Assembly: GCF_014262665.1 (NCBI RefSeq)
Contig: NZ_CP046883.1
Location: 930,001-994,000 of the forward strand
Reading direction: 5' to 3'
DNA length: 64,000 nucleotides
DNA from: Corynebacterium anserum
GTDB taxonomy: Bacteria > Actinomycetota > Actinomycetes > Mycobacteriales > Mycobacteriaceae
In this document: positions 9,389-24,991 of the stretch, piece by piece
How the letters are laid out: each line of letters begins with the position of its first letter
Position numbering within the stretch: position 1 is the stretch's first letter
Made by a program: the position numbers and the translations under genes
The notes under the pieces: generated by a model
Database searches by the model: none
What the model saw: the letters and a program-made list of their open reading frames with translations, nothing else
Told to the model about the DNA's origin: nothing

Positions 9389-9659
9389 CATGGCGTGTGG
9401 GGGATCTTTTGTGTGGGTTTTGTTTGCGACGAAGTGCTCGAATCTGTACCCGAACACTCGGGTCTCTGCACTCTAACTAGCAGAATGCTTATCCCAGTGT
9501 TTTTGCTTAATTGGGTACCCGTCCCGGCGTGTGCATAGCTGATTACCCATTTCAGCCCTGACGAACCGATGCGCCCACAACTGGGTGTCCGCCTCCGCGT
9601 ATCCATAACGCTCGACGCCGCCAACTTCCCATAAAACTGGGGCTGTAGACTGGCCAATT

Positions 9660-10475
9660 ATGAGCGAAAAGGAACTGTTCACCGAGCGGACTCCCAGCGT
9701 CGTCAATGCCGCCAAACTGCACAGGGCTTCCGCCCGTAGAAAAGCTGGAGTTTTCATCGTCGAGGGGGAGAATTCGGTGGAGGCTGCTATCGCCACTGGT
9801 GCTGCCAGAGATGTGTTCGTTACGGAAAAAGGCGCAAAGAAATTTGAACCGATTATTCGCGCAGCTGGCTATATGAATGTCTACGTGCACTACATCACCG
9901 AACGCGCGGCGAAACATTTGAGCGACACATCTCATACCACCGGTTTGTTTGCAGTGTGCACTCCTGTGCTGTGGTCTACCGGAAAAGCCATCAAGGGACG
10001 GCCGAACTTGATATCGGTCCCGGTGCTTACAAGCGACCCCGGCAACGCGGGCACTTTGATCCGAGTATCCGATGCTGTGGGTGCGGATGCCGTTATTTTC
10101 GCCGGAGAAACGGTCGACCCTCAATCCTGCAAGGCAGTGCGTTCTTCCGCTGGATCCCTGTTCCACATCCCTGTGGCTCGCGATACCAACATCAAAGATG
10201 TGCTTGGTCAGTTGCGTGCCAAAGGGTTGCAGATTCTCGCTACCGCAGCGGATGGCGAAGTGAGCCTAGACAGCGCCGCTGAGTTGTTACAGCAGCCCAC
10301 TGCTTGGCTATTCGGTAACGAGGCGCATGGGTTGGGTGAGGAGCTGTTGGCGGAAGCGGATTGTCGCATACGTATTCCAATCCGCGGTCGTGCCGAATCG
10401 CTAAACCTTGCGACGGCAGCCTCGATTTGTCTCTATGAGTCAGCCAAGGCGCAGTCTCTGGCTCACCATTGCTAA
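9660..10475 (+). CDS. TrmH/SpoU-family RNA 2'-O-methyltransferase
   Basis: The 271-residue protein combines an N-terminal L30e-like RNA-binding domain (residues 10-100; ARRKAGVFIVEGENSVEAAI) with a SPOUT catalytic domain. All three SPOUT motifs are visible: DPGNAGTLIRVSDAVGADAV, WLFGNEAHGL and RGRAESLNLATAASICLYE. Such enzymes methylate ribose in rRNA or tRNA using S-adenosylmethionine bound in a trefoil knot. Which nucleotide is modified cannot be read from the sequence; the position between rplT and pheS is the usual one for an rRNA enzyme of this branch. Start at the ATG at 9660. Confidence 0.92.
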   Translation: MSEKELFTERTPSVVNAAKLHRASARRKAGVFIVEGENSVEAAIATGAARDVFVTEKGAKKFEPIIRAAGYMNVYVHYITERAAKHLSDTSHTTGLFAVCTPVLWSTGKAIKGRPNLISVPVLTSDPGNAGTLIRVSDAVGADAVIFAGETVDPQSCKAVRSSAGSLFHIPVARDTNIKDVLGQLRAKGLQILATAADGEVSLDSAAELLQQPTAWLFGNEAHGLGEELLAEADCRIRIPIRGRAESLNLATAASICLYESAKAQSLAHHC

Positions 10476-10503
10476 GATATTTCCGGTACTTTTATGGGGT
10501 TGA

Positions 10504-11595
<1,092 letters not shown>

Positions 11596-11735
11596 AAGCG
11601 CCGCGTAGCCCTGGCTCTTGTTACAGGCTAGGCGTCGTATAGAACAACGTTGTCCAGGGCAACAGCACAACGTCATACAGACCAACACTGTGTAACCTCA
11701 TATCCCAGCGGAACCTCGAAAGAAAAGAACACACA

Positions 11736-14294
11736 ATGCTCATCTCCCAGTCATGGCTGACCCGTATCCTGCAAACCGCCAACCCAAGCTGGTCCGTCGA
11801 CGCAGAAGAATTCGACGCAGGCTTCGTTCGGGTCGGTTTCGAGACCGAGGGCTATGAACCAATACCGGAAACCACCGGTCCGCTGGTGCTCGGGCGAGTG
11901 GAGAAGATCGAGGAGCTGGAAGGCTTTAAGAAACCAATTCGCTACTGCCAAGTGAATGTTGGTACGGCCAATGGGACCGGGGAGATGCAGAAAATTATCT
12001 GCGGCGCGCGAAATTTCGCCGAAGGCGATTACGTAGTCATCTCCTTACCCGGGACCGTGCTTCCCGGTGGTTTTGAGATAGGAGCTCGTAAAACCTACGG
12101 AAAGATTTCCGAAGGAATGATCTGCTCCGCGATGGAAGTGGGGATGACCTCGGTACAGAACTCTGGCATCATCACCATCCCTGAGCCCGAGATAGAACGC
12201 CTCGGTATGAAGCTCGGGGATGATGCGCGTCCACTACTGGGATTGGACGATACAGTTTTCGATGTCAACATCACGCCGGATCGTGGCTATGCACTCTCGG
12301 CGCGAGGCTTGGCACGTGAACTGGCGTCGAGCTTTGACCTGCAATTCCGAGATCCGGCGACTGATCCTGCCGCCGCAGCCCTGGATGACGATCTTCTCGC
12401 CGGGCTTCCAGGCACCGACGGCGATGTGCAGAAAATCGAGGTGGACGCGGATACCCAGTGTTCCCTTTTCGCGATGCGCAAAGTGGTGGGGATTGACCCT
12501 AAGGCAGAATCACCGCTGTGGCTTCAACGCGAGTTGATGCTTTGCGGGGCTCGCCCTGTCAACGCTGCCACCGATGTGACCAACTACATCATGTTCCTTC
12601 TTGGGACACCGATGCATGCATTCGATGCTGAAAAGATATCGGGTGCATTGCATGTTCGCTGTGCGCGTGAAGGGGAGAAGCTCACAACCCTAGACCATGT
12701 TGAGCGTGAGTTGCACGCGGAAGATGTGGTCATTGCTGACAATTCGGGTATTCAATCCCTCGCGGGAGTGATGGGTGGTACGACGTCCGAGATTTCCGAC
12801 GAGACCACCGATGTACTCTTTGAAGCTGCTCACTGGGATCAGATCACCATCGCTCGAACCTGTCGACGCCACAAGTTGAGTTCGGAAGCGTCTCGGCGTT
12901 TTGAACGTGGAGTCGATCCAGCAGTTATCACTGAGGCTTTGGACTATGCGGTCTCACTGCTGGTACGCATTGCAGGTGGTCGCGTCGTAGAAGGGCGAAC
13001 CGTTGTTGGTGAAGTTCCGACGATGCCTACCATCACCATGCATACTTCGCGTCCCGGCAAGGTTGCGGGCATGATTTACCCGGATGGTACGACTATCGGC
13101 CGTCTGCGTGAGATTGGCTGCACCGTGCGAGAAACTGGTGATCGCGATGGTAACGGGGCACGGGAGATTGAGGTGACACCTCCAACGTGGCGCCCCGACT
13201 TAACTATGCCAGCTGAGCTCGTCGAGGAAGTCCTCCGTCTGCAGGGGCTCGAAGATATCCCCTCGGTGGTTCCTACCGCTCCAGCGGGTCGAGGTCTAAC
13301 TCCTCGCCAGCGCATGCGTCGCTCGGTGGGTCACGCCCTGGCGTGGGCTGGTTACGCAGAGATTATTCCGACCCCATTTATCGCCAATGATGTGTTCGAC
13401 GTGTGGGATCTGGATGCAGACGATCCGCGACGCGTGACTGTGAAGGTTCAAAATCCGTTGGAAGCCGACGCCGCATGCATTGGCACTACGCTATTGCCGT
13501 CCATGATCGATGCGTTACGCCGTAACGTGACACGTGGTCAGCGAGATGTCGCCTTGTTTGGTATCGCGCAGGTAAGCAAGCCGGAGAGTAGTGAGCAAAG
13601 TTCACCGATGCCATCGGTTCAACAGCGCCCCAGTGACCAAGAGCTTAAAGAACTATTAGCTTCTCTGCCTCAGCAGCCATTGCACGTCTCTGTCATTGCT
13701 ACCGGCAACAGGCAGTTGCAGGGAATCTGGGGTGAAGCCCAGGCTTTCACTGCGCGTGACGCTATTGAGTCCGCTCGTGTTATTGGGCGTGCTGCTGGTG
13801 TGGAGTTCACATTCCATAACGCGGAATATCTTCCGTGGCATCCGGGTCGTTGTGCAGAAATCCGGGTTGGGGATACGGTGGTAGGACATGCGGGTGAGTT
13901 ACATCCTCAGGTATGTGAGCGAGCACATGTTCCGTCTCGAACGGTTGCGTTGGAGATCGATCTGGACGCTCTTCCGTTAGAAGAGACTTTCCCGCGTCCG
14001 GTGCTGTCGCCATTCCCCGCTGTGCTGCAGGATGTCGCGGTTGTGGTGGATTCGACAATCCCAGCGTCAGACGTTGAGGACGCATTGCGTGTCGGAGCCG
14101 GTGAGCTGCTCGAAGATATCCGTCTTTTTGATATTTACACTTCTGACGCGCTGGGCAATGAAAAGCGTTCTCTTACTTTCTCCTTGCGTTTCCGTGCATG
14201 TGATCGGACCCTCACAGAAGAAGAAGCCAGCGAGGCTCGCAAAGCTGCAATTTCAGAGGCGGAAGAGCGAGTGGGCGCCGAACTGCGTGGATAA
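11736..14294 (+). CDS. pheT: Phenylalanyl-tRNA synthetase beta subunit
   Basis: The 852-residue beta subunit supplies tRNA binding and editing for PheRS. Domains in order: N-terminal OB/tRNA-binding fold (about 40-155; VNVGTANG...IICGARNFAEGD), B3/B4 editing domain (about 225-400; REMLCGARPVNAATDVTNYIM-like region), B5 DNA-binding-like fold (about 430-510), the inactive class II-like core, and the C-terminal ferredoxin anticodon-binding domain (about 755-850; RPVLSPFPAVLQDVAVVVD). It starts at the ATG at 11736. The 140-bp gap after pheS holds no gene; the region AACGAAAGAAAAG-like before the start gives only a weak ribosome binding site. Confidence 0.97.
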   Translation: MLISQSWLTRILQTANPSWSVDAEEFDAGFVRVGFETEGYEPIPETTGPLVLGRVEKIEELEGFKKPIRYCQVNVGTANGTGEMQKIICGARNFAEGDYVVISLPGTVLPGGFEIGARKTYGKISEGMICSAMEVGMTSVQNSGIITIPEPEIERLGMKLGDDARPLLGLDDTVFDVNITPDRGYALSARGLARELASSFDLQFRDPATDPAAAALDDDLLAGLPGTDGDVQKIEVDADTQCSLFAMRKVVGIDPKAESPLWLQRELMLCGARPVNAATDVTNYIMFLLGTPMHAFDAEKISGALHVRCAREGEKLTTLDHVERELHAEDVVIADNSGIQSLAGVMGGTTSEISDETTDVLFEAAHWDQITIARTCRRHKLSSEASRRFERGVDPAVITEALDYAVSLLVRIAGGRVVEGRTVVGEVPTMPTITMHTSRPGKVAGMIYPDGTTIGRLREIGCTVRETGDRDGNGAREIEVTPPTWRPDLTMPAELVEEVLRLQGLEDIPSVVPTAPAGRGLTPRQRMRRSVGHALAWAGYAEIIPTPFIANDVFDVWDLDADDPRRVTVKVQNPLEADAACIGTTLLPSMIDALRRNVTRGQRDVALFGIAQVSKPESSEQSSPMPSVQQRPSDQELKELLASLPQQPLHVSVIATGNRQLQGIWGEAQAFTARDAIESARVIGRAAGVEFTFHNAEYLPWHPGRCAEIRVGDTVVGHAGELHPQVCERAHVPSRTVALEIDLDALPLEETFPRPVLSPFPAVLQDVAVVVDSTIPASDVEDALRVGAGELLEDIRLFDIYTSDALGNEKRSLTFSLRFRACDRTLTEEEASEARKAAISEAEERVGAELRG

Positions 14295-14306
14295 TTCTCA
14301 CGTTTG

Positions 14307-14323
14307 TGAATAGTTTGCATTTA
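14307..14323 (+). promoter_or_regulatory. Possible ARG box upstream of argC
   Basis: TGAAT followed seven bases later by ATTTA resembles an imperfect ArgR operator half-site pair (consensus TGAAT...ATTCA). It lies 28-44 bases before the argC start, where a repressor would cover the promoter. The match is partial, spacing is not canonical, and ArgR binding is only inferred from the argR gene inside the cluster. Confidence 0.3.
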
Positions 14324-14350
14324 GGTGTGAACTAAGGCACTATTGGATAC

Positions 14351-15367
14351 ATGCTGAAAATCGCCGTTGCAGGAGCTAGTGGTTATGCCGGGTCGGAAGC
14401 ACTTCGTCTTCTGTTAGCTCACCCTGGCTATGGAAAAGACTTCGAAATCGGGAGTCTCACTGGAGGTTCCAACGCGGGTAACCGCTTTGGAGACCTCGTT
14501 CCCCACCTTCCTCAGTTAGCTGACCGTGTGTTGGAGGATACAACGCGGGACATCCTCGTGCAGAATGACGCAGCGATTCTCGGTCTTCCTCATGGGGTCT
14601 CAGCCGCATTAGATCTGCCAGAGAACATGTATGTTGTCGACTGCGGTGCAGATTATCGCTTGAAGAACGAATCAGATTGGGATCGCTACTATGGCTCGGA
14701 ATATGCGGGTCATCACACATATGGCATTCCTGAACTGCCTGGTAACCGTGATCTGATTAAGAAATCCCGCTATATTGCCGCGCCTGGTTGTTTCCCCACA
14801 GGTGCCACCTTGGCTGCAGTACCCGGCATCGCCGCAGGGCTTATTGCCCCACAGATCAGCGTGGTGTCAGTTACCGGTGTTTCTGGAGCAGGGAAAAAAC
14901 CAGCCGTCAGTCTTCTCGGGGCAGAGACAATGGAAAATGCTCGCGCGTATAACGTAGGCAAGCATCGCCATACTCCTGAGATTCGCCAAAACCTACAGGC
15001 GGTTGTCCCAGATAATGAGGATGTGTACGTCACTTTCACACCGGTGTTGGCCCCAATGAAACGTGGGATCCTTACTACCGTGACTGCCCCAGCACGTGGC
15101 AGTATCCAAGACATTCGGAAGGCCTATGAGGACTTCTGCGCTGCTGAGCCTTTCTTATTGCTGCTTCCTGAGGGCCAACAACCTGAAACGCAGAGTGTTC
15201 GCGGCTCTAATATGACCCACATTCAGGTGGAAGAAGTTGATGGAATGGTCGTGGTGACCAGCGCGATCGATAATCTAACTAAGGGCACCGCTGGTGCCGC
15301 TGTTCAGTGTCTCAACCTCATGCTGGGATGGGACGAAACCGCGGGTCTTCCGCAGACGGGAGTCTAA
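14351..15367 (+). CDS. argC: N-acetyl-gamma-glutamyl-phosphate reductase
   Basis: ArgC reduces N-acetylglutamyl phosphate to the semialdehyde with NADPH. The 338-residue protein shows the Rossmann glycine motif GASGYAGSE at residues 8-16 and the catalytic cysteine C147 in [10 protein letters not shown]. The ATG at 14351 has no good Shine-Dalgarno element (upstream bases GCACTATTGGATAC), so the message may be leaderless or weakly translated. It opens the argCJBDFRGH cluster and is separated from argJ by only seven bases. Confidence 0.98.
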   Translation: MLKIAVAGASGYAGSEALRLLLAHPGYGKDFEIGSLTGGSNAGNRFGDLVPHLPQLADRVLEDTTRDILVQNDAAILGLPHGVSAALDLPENMYVVDCGADYRLKNESDWDRYYGSEYAGHHTYGIPELPGNRDLIKKSRYIAAPGCFPTGATLAAVPGIAAGLIAPQISVVSVTGVSGAGKKPAVSLLGAETMENARAYNVGKHRHTPEIRQNLQAVVPDNEDVYVTFTPVLAPMKRGILTTVTAPARGSIQDIRKAYEDFCAAEPFLLLLPEGQQPETQSVRGSNMTHIQVEEVDGMVVVTSAIDNLTKGTAGAAVQCLNLMLGWDETAGLPQTGV

Positions 15368-15374
15368 AGTACTC

Positions 15375-16589
15375 ATGACCGAACACGGATCGTCAACGCA
15401 TCCTGCATCCGAATCCGTCGGAGAACAAGAAACTGGCATTACCGTTCCCGCCGGCTTTTCTGCAGCGGCGGTGAAGGCTGGAATAAAACCATCCGGCAAT
15501 CCGGATATGGCCCTGATCGTCAATCACGGACCTTTGTACACCGCGGCGGCGAGGTTCACCTCCAACCGTGTCGTGGCTTCTCCGGTGAAGTGGACGCGTT
15601 CTCATAACGATGGTCGTTTTCGCGCCGTCGTGGTCAATGCCGGCAATGCAAATGCTTGCAATGGTGCACAGGGAGATGCTGATGCTCAGACTACCGCAGA
15701 GAAAGCCGCTGAGATTCTTTCCATCGACGCTCAGGACGTGGCGGTTTGTTCCACGGGCTTGATCGGTGATGTCCTGCCGATGGACAAGATTCTTGGGGGC
15801 GTGGAAGAACTGGTCCCGCTACTATCCGAGGAGGTTACAGCAGGGCATGCGGCGGCTGGAGCCATCATGACAACCGATCTGGTCCAGAAAGAATCTGTGT
15901 ATCGCGGTAAGGGCTGGTCCATCGGTGCAATGGGCAAAGGCGTTGGCATGATGGCGCCGTCCTTGGCGACCATGCTGGTTTTTATCACCACCGACGCAGT
16001 AATTGAGGACTCCGAGCAGCTTTCTGATGTCTTGGGCGCAGCCACGAAAGTCACTTTTGATTGCCTTGATGTAGACGGTTCCACTTCAACCAACGATACT
16101 GTGCTTCTCATGGCATCGGGTGCTTCCGGAATAACTCCAGATGCTCAAGAATTGAAAGATGCAATTCACCAGGTCTGTCTTGACCTTGCTATGCAGCTAC
16201 AGGCTGACGCAGAGGGTGTTACCAAACGCGTGTCCATTACCGTGAAAGGAGCAGCTACCGACGAACAAGCCAAAGACGCTGCTCGAGTTGTGGGTCGCGA
16301 TACCTTGTTTAAGTGCGCCATGTTCGGTTCTGATCCGAATTGGGGGCGCGTATTGGCTGCAGTAGGAATGGCCCCGGTGGAGATGGATCCGGAAAGAATC
16401 AGCGTCTCTTTCAATGGCTATCCTGTCTGCATAAATTCTACCGGTGCTCCCGGAGCCCGTGACGTAGATCTCTCTGGTGCCGATGTGGCAGTTGAGATTG
16501 ACTTGGCAGTGGGGGAGGGACAGGCCACTGTGTGGACGACGGATTTGTCCTACTCCTACGTGAACATCAATTCCGAATACTCCACTTAA
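15375..16589 (+). CDS. argJ: Ornithine acetyltransferase / N-acetylglutamate synthase
   Basis: ArgJ moves the acetyl group from N-acetylornithine to glutamate, making the arginine pathway cyclic. In some bacteria it also makes N-acetylglutamate from acetyl-CoA. The 404-residue precursor contains the self-cleavage site [11 protein letters not shown] with nucleophile T199, which should split it into alpha and beta chains. The ATG at 15375 follows the argC stop by seven bases; an earlier in-frame ATG at 15294 would overlap argC and adds non-conserved residues. Relative to C. glutamicum ArgJ, the N-terminus has about 20 extra residues ([19 protein letters not shown]). Whether this enzyme is mono- or bifunctional cannot be told from sequence. 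Confidence 0.97.
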   Translation: MTEHGSSTHPASESVGEQETGITVPAGFSAAAVKAGIKPSGNPDMALIVNHGPLYTAAARFTSNRVVASPVKWTRSHNDGRFRAVVVNAGNANACNGAQGDADAQTTAEKAAEILSIDAQDVAVCSTGLIGDVLPMDKILGGVEELVPLLSEEVTAGHAAAGAIMTTDLVQKESVYRGKGWSIGAMGKGVGMMAPSLATMLVFITTDAVIEDSEQLSDVLGAATKVTFDCLDVDGSTSTNDTVLLMASGASGITPDAQELKDAIHQVCLDLAMQLQADAEGVTKRVSITVKGAATDEQAKDAARVVGRDTLFKCAMFGSDPNWGRVLAAVGMAPVEMDPERISVSFNGYPVCINSTGAPGARDVDLSGADVAVEIDLAVGEGQATVWTTDLSYSYVNINSEYST

Positions 16590-16665
16590 GAAAACGCACG
16601 CACGAGAACTCATATACACGCGAAAGCACACGCACGATGGCGTCCGGAAGAAAGCAGCAGAAATA

Positions 16666-17605
16666 ATGACGAGTCCTTTACCAGAGTCCATGGATCCGCG
16701 GAGATCGACGGAAGGTCTGAGTCCCAGCCAGCGTTCCCATGTGCTTGCGGAAGCACTCCCGTGGCTGCTGCACTACCGCGATAAAATCGTCGTGGTGAAG
16801 TATGGCGGCAACGCCATGGTGGACGAGGAACTGAAGCGCGCCTTCGCAGCAGACATGGTCTTTTTGCGTACCGTGGGGGCACGTCCTGTTGTTGTGCACG
16901 GCGGCGGACCGCAGATCAATCACATGCTGGAAACAGTAGGTCTGAAAGGGGAGTTCCGTGGTGGTTTCCGCGTGACTACTCCAGAGGTCATGGAATACGT
17001 ACGCATGGTGCTTTTCGGTAAAGTCGGCCGTGAGCTGGTCGGCTTGATTAATGAGCACGGTCCATTTGCAGTGGGAACCTCTGGCGAAGATGCCGGTTTG
17101 TTTACCGCAACGAAGAAGATGGTGAACGTAGACGGACAGCAAGTCGACATCGGCCGCGTTGGGGATATCACAAATGTTAACGCCGATAGCCTTTTTGACC
17201 TTATCGATGCTGGTCGTATTCCGGTGATCTCCACAATCGCTCCTGATGAAAAGGGAGACGTTTATAACATCAATGCCGATACGGCCGCGGGCGCTTTAGC
17301 CGCAGCTTTGGGAGCGGAACGCCTTGTGGTGTTGACCAACGTGAAGGGTCTCTACACTGATTGGCCGAATAAAGACTCGCTGGTGTCCCGCATCAGTCCA
17401 GACAATTTGGAAAAACTCATGCCGTCCCTGGATTCCGGAATGATCCCGAAGATGGAGGCATGCCTCAACTCATTACGCACCGGAGTATCCGCTGCCCACG
17501 TGATCGACGGGCGTCAACCACACTCTGTGATCCTGGAGCTCATGACCCCCGGTGGAATTGGAACCATGGTGACTGATGATGAATGGAAAGGGGTTGATCC
17601 CAGCG

Positions 17606-17625
<20 letters not shown>
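16666..17625 (+). CDS. argB: Acetylglutamate kinase
   Basis: ArgB phosphorylates N-acetylglutamate and is the usual arginine-feedback step in this group. The 319-residue protein has the amino-acid kinase fold with [19 protein letters not shown] (substrate and phosphate loops) and [17 protein letters not shown]. An N-terminal helix (residues 18-38, [20 protein letters not shown]) is typical of the arginine-sensitive hexameric type, so feedback inhibition is likely. It overlaps argD by 20 bases. Start at the ATG at 16666, 76 bases after argJ; an internal ATG at 16690 is a less likely alternative. Confidence 0.98.
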
Positions 17626-20180
<2,555 letters not shown>

Positions 20181-20286
20181 ACTCGTTATACGGCTAAACA
20201 AATAGACGGCTTATCCTCGTAATAAGTCATAAGAGAATTAATAGAACATAAAGAGCGCGAAGCTCGATGGGAAGGAAACTAAAGAT

Positions 20287-21480
20287 ATGAAGGATCGCGT
20301 AGTTCTCGCGTACTCCGGTGGACTGGATACCACTGTGGCCATCAGTTGGATCGCAAAGGAGCGCAACGCTGAAGTGGTATGCGTCTCCATCGACCTGGGC
20401 CAGGGTGGAGAAGACATGGAGACTGTCCGCCAACGTGCACTTGGCGCCGGCGCTGTCGAGTCCATTGTTGTTGATGCGCGCGACGAGTTCGCGAATGAGT
20501 ACTGCCTCCCAACCATTAAGGCTAACGGCATGTACATGAAGGAGTACCCGTTGGTCTCCGCTATCTCTCGCCCGCTGATCGTCAAGCATTTGTCTGACGC
20601 CGCTAAGGAGCACAACGGAACTGCCGTTGCACATGGCTGCACTGGTAAGGGTAACGATCAGGTGCGCTTCGAGGTCGGCTTCGCCAATACCGCTCCGGAT
20701 CTAGAGATCATCGCTCCAGTACGTGATTACGCGTGGACCCGCGAGAAGGCTATTGCGTTCGCTGAGGAAAATGGCATCCCAATCGAACAGTCTAAGAAAT
20801 CCCCGTTCTCCATCGACCAGAATGTTTGGGGTCGAGCCGTGGAGACCGGTTATCTGGAAGATTTGTGGAATGCTCCGACCAAGGATGTTTACTCCTACAC
20901 CGAGGATCCAGCCCTCGGACAGGCTCCAGATGAGGTCATTCTTTCCTTCGAAGCCGGTGTGCCTGTAGCCATTGACGGCCGCAAGGTCACTGTTCTTGAG
21001 GCTATCGAGGAGCTCAATCGCCGGGCAGGCGCCCAGGGCATTGGGCGTCTGGATATGGTTGAGGATCGTCTTGTGGGCATCAAGTCCCGTGAGATTTATG
21101 AAGCACCCGGAGCCACGGTACTGATCCGGGCGCACGAGGCTCTTGAGGCCGTCACTGTGGAGCGCGAGCTCGCACGCTACAAACGTCTGGTGGATGCCCG
21201 TTGGTCGGAGGAAGTGTACGACGGCCTCTGGTTTGCTCCTTTGAAGCGCTCGTTGGATGCGTTTATCGAGTCCACCCAGGAGAACGTTACCGGCGATATC
21301 CGCATGGTTCTTCACGCTGGCCACATTGATGTCAATGGCCGTCGTAGCTCCAAGTCTTTGTACGACTTCAACCTTGCTACTTATGACGAAGGTGATTCTT
21401 TCGACCAGTCCATGGCCCGTGGTTTCGTAGAACTGCATGGATTGTCCTCGAAGATCGCTGCAAAGCGTGACTTCAGCTAA
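20287..21480 (+). CDS. argG: Argininosuccinate synthase
   Basis: ArgG couples citrulline to aspartate with ATP. The 397-residue protein has the N-type ATP pyrophosphatase loop AYSGGLDTT near residue 8, [13 protein letters not shown], and the C-terminal [10 protein letters not shown] of this family. Start at the ATG at 20287 with GGGAAGGAAAC upstream. Codon use is noticeably more biased than in neighbouring genes, with many CGC/CGT and AAG codons, which suggests high expression. argH follows after 61 bp. Confidence 0.99.
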   Translation: MKDRVVLAYSGGLDTTVAISWIAKERNAEVVCVSIDLGQGGEDMETVRQRALGAGAVESIVVDARDEFANEYCLPTIKANGMYMKEYPLVSAISRPLIVKHLSDAAKEHNGTAVAHGCTGKGNDQVRFEVGFANTAPDLEIIAPVRDYAWTREKAIAFAEENGIPIEQSKKSPFSIDQNVWGRAVETGYLEDLWNAPTKDVYSYTEDPALGQAPDEVILSFEAGVPVAIDGRKVTVLEAIEELNRRAGAQGIGRLDMVEDRLVGIKSREIYEAPGATVLIRAHEALEAVTVERELARYKRLVDARWSEEVYDGLWFAPLKRSLDAFIESTQENVTGDIRMVLHAGHIDVNGRRSSKSLYDFNLATYDEGDSFDQSMARGFVELHGLSSKIAAKRDFS

Positions 21481-21517
21481 GAGTCGCCTTTTGAGGCTCC
21501 TGCATCACATCATCTGA

Positions 21518-23002
<1,485 letters not shown>

Positions 23003-23173
23003 TTCCGGTTATCTCTCCGCACTCGGGCCCTGTATCTGCTCTCACTGAAAACATTGCGCTGCATTTCATCGAAACCTCCGCATCAACTCTCACGGAAATA
23101 TCGCGTCAAAATTCATGAAAGAAAGTTGGACTCTCGTGAGGGGTCGAGAACCGACGTGCTCCTAGCGAGGGGC

Positions 23174-23179
23174 TAGACT
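23174..23179 (+). promoter_or_regulatory. Candidate -10 box of a leaderless transcript for the Trm112-like gene
   Basis: TAGACT ends eight bases before the ATG at 23188, with no Shine-Dalgarno sequence between. This spacing would put the transcription start at or next to the start codon. No convincing -35 hexamer is present. Confidence 0.45.
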
Positions 23180-23187
23180 GTGTAAGC

Positions 23188-23355
23188 ATGATTGATTCCC
23201 AGCTTCTTGAGATTCTCGTATGCCCACAGGATAAGGGCCCTTTGGAGCAGCATGGTGACTATTTGGTGAATACTCGCTTGGGAAAGGCCTATCCAGTGCA
23301 GGATGGAATCCCCGTTTTGCTTATCGATGAGGCTGTGGACTGGCCGCTGGAGTGA
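23188..23355 (+). CDS. Trm112-like small protein (YcaR/UPF0434 family)
   Basis: This 55-residue protein (MIDSQLLEILVCPQDKGPLE... AYPVQDGIPVLLIDEA) matches the Trm112p-like fold. Larger relatives bind zinc through two cysteine pairs and activate methyltransferases. Here only one cysteine (C12) remains, so zinc binding by the classical motif is unlikely. The C-terminal YPVQDGIPVLL stretch is the most conserved part of the family. It stands alone between argH and tyrS and appears to be expressed from its own promoter just upstream. The role in bacteria is not established. Confidence 0.85.
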   Translation: MIDSQLLEILVCPQDKGPLEQHGDYLVNTRLGKAYPVQDGIPVLLIDEAVDWPLE

Positions 23356-23513
23356 TGTCCATAATCACTTCTGTCGTCTGATCGCTTTACTTAACAGGTT
23401 TTCACTGTCACATTTTCCTTCCTCCTTAGTGCAGATTTGTCCATTACAGTTACAGTTTTGTCCTGCCGTTCACAGATTTATCCCCTCTTCACCTAAAGGA
23501 CTGAGATTTCATC

Positions 23514-24785
23514 ATGGTTGAACACACAGCCAACATTATTGACGAGTTAGAATGGCGCGGTCTTATAGCCCAGTCAACTGATATCGATGCTTTGCGCCAG
23601 CAGATGTCACAGCCAACTACCGCATACGTCGGTTTCGATCCAACGGGACCTTCTTTGCATGCAGGGCATCTCGTTCCTCTGTTGATGCTGAAGCGTCTAC
23701 AGCTAGCTGGTCATACCCCTATTGTTCTTGCAGGTGGTGCCACAGGAATGATCGGTGATCCGCGTGAAGTAGGAGAACGCTCGATGCACGCCGAATCCAC
23801 TGTGGCCGATTGGGCTGAGCGGATCTCTGGACAGCTTTCCCGCTTTGTGTCTTTCGAAGGTGAGAATAAAGCGATTCTGGTCAACAACTATGACTGGGTT
23901 TCCAAAATGTCAGTGATCGAGTTTTTGCGTGATCTAGGGAAGAACTTCTCCATTAACACCATGATTGGTCGTGAGACAGTTAAACGTCGTCTGGAAACTG
24001 ACGGAATTTCTTATACAGAGTTTTCCTACATGCTTCTGCAGGCCAACGATTTTGTGCACTTGCGGCGCACGTATAACGCACGGCTCCAAATGGGGGGTTC
24101 TGACCAATGGGGAAACATTATTAGTGGCGTCGACCTCAATCGTCGTCTCGACGGGGAACAGGTCCATGCACTGACCGTTCCTCTCGTTACGGATAGCGAG
24201 GGGAACAAGTTCGGTAAGTCTACTGGTGGCGGAAAACTTTGGTTAGATCCAGAGATGACCAGTCCATACAGCTGGTACCAGTACTTCATCAATACGAATG
24301 ATGCAGATGTTATTCGCTATCTCCGCTGGTTCACATTTCTCGACCGCGGAGAGTTAGATCGCCTGAATACTGAGGTAGAGGAGCGCCCGTATAAACGCGA
24401 AGCTCAGCGAATTCTAGCTCAGGAAATGACCAGGTTGGTTCATGGGGACGACGCCGTGAGAAAGGTAGAAACCGCTGCTCAAGCACTATTTGGCAAGGCG
24501 GAGTTATCAGAGCTAGATGAGCAGACCCTGGCCGCAGCGCTGCAGGAGACAGAAATCGCCGAAGTGTCAGGGCAGGTAAACATTGTGGATCTGTTGGTTG
24601 AGGCTGGGTTGGAAAAATCAAAGGGAGCTGCTCGACGCACTGTCACTGAAGGTGGTGCTTACGTCAATAATCAACGGGTAGAAGATATTGAGTGGGTACC
24701 AACGGAGGAAGACCTGCTTCATGGCTCGTGGCTGGTTCTTCGTAAAGGTAAGAAACGTTTCGCAGGGGCGAAGGTTGTGTCCTAG
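23514..24785 (+). CDS. tyrS: Tyrosyl-tRNA synthetase
   Basis: TyrS charges tRNA-Tyr. The 423-residue class I enzyme has the HIGH-type motif HAGH at residues 49-52, GGSDQWGNI in the tyrosine/ATP site, and the KMSKS-type loop KFGKS. A C-terminal S4 RNA-binding domain follows (about 355-420; [21 protein letters not shown]). AAAGGACTGAG precedes the ATG at 23514. The 158-bp gap after the Trm112-like gene is T-rich and probably carries its promoter. Its stop lies inside a short direct repeat (GTTGTGTCCTAGA at 24774 and again at 24791). The rRNA operon starts downstream in the same direction. Confidence 0.99.
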   Translation: MVEHTANIIDELEWRGLIAQSTDIDALRQQMSQPTTAYVGFDPTGPSLHAGHLVPLLMLKRLQLAGHTPIVLAGGATGMIGDPREVGERSMHAESTVADWAERISGQLSRFVSFEGENKAILVNNYDWVSKMSVIEFLRDLGKNFSINTMIGRETVKRRLETDGISYTEFSYMLLQANDFVHLRRTYNARLQMGGSDQWGNIISGVDLNRRLDGEQVHALTVPLVTDSEGNKFGKSTGGGKLWLDPEMTSPYSWYQYFINTNDADVIRYLRWFTFLDRGELDRLNTEVEERPYKREAQRILAQEMTRLVHGDDAVRKVETAAQALFGKAELSELDEQTLAAALQETEIAEVSGQVNIVDLLVEAGLEKSKGAARRTVTEGGAYVNNQRVEDIEWVPTEEDLLHGSWLVLRKGKKRFAGAKVVS

Positions 24786-24819
24786 ACAGAGTTGTGTCCT
24801 AGATGTGGGCTTCGGTGAA

Positions 24820-24843
24820 GTCTTCGAGGTGGCCTTCGAAGAC
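24820..24843 (+). terminator. Hairpin downstream of tyrS
   Basis: GTCTTCGA pairs perfectly with TCGAAGAC around GGTGGCCT, 35 bases after the tyrS stop. No T tract follows, so termination here is only a possibility. Confidence 0.4.
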
Positions 24844-24902
24844 ATGAACATAACTCAATAGACGTATTAACGTTTGGTGAAAATGTGGTGTGAGCTGGTG
24901 AT

Positions 24903-24931
24903 TTGTCAAGGTGTGGGGTGGTGTGTAAATT
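24903..24931 (+). promoter_or_regulatory. rRNA operon promoter
   Basis: TTGTCA and TAAATT are separated by exactly 17 bases, the best sigma-A-type promoter upstream of the 16S gene. Transcription would start near 24938 and give a leader of about 450 bases before the mature 16S end. Additional promoters in the leader cannot be excluded. The 605-bp stretch from tyrS to 16S holds no gene; it contains this promoter, a tandem repeat, the boxA-like motif and G/T-rich leader sequence. Confidence 0.65.
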
Positions 24932-24950
24932 AGTTCAGGTCGCAGCGAGC

Positions 24951-24980
24951 GCTGGTGGTTGTTGTGCTGGTGGTTGTTGT
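24951..24980 (+). repeat. Exact 15-bp tandem duplication in the rRNA leader
   Basis: GCTGGTGGTTGTTGT occurs twice back to back, starting 20 bases after the predicted promoter -10 box and before the boxA-like motif. It lies in the transcribed leader, and I know no role for it. Confidence 0.85.
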
Positions 24981-24991
24981 GTGCGATTGTT

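Noticed and set aside
17576..17605. argD starting at the double ATG at 17576/17579
   Set aside because: It adds about ten residues not seen in other ArgD proteins and overlaps argB further. The ATG at 17606 fits better, although the upstream start is not excluded.
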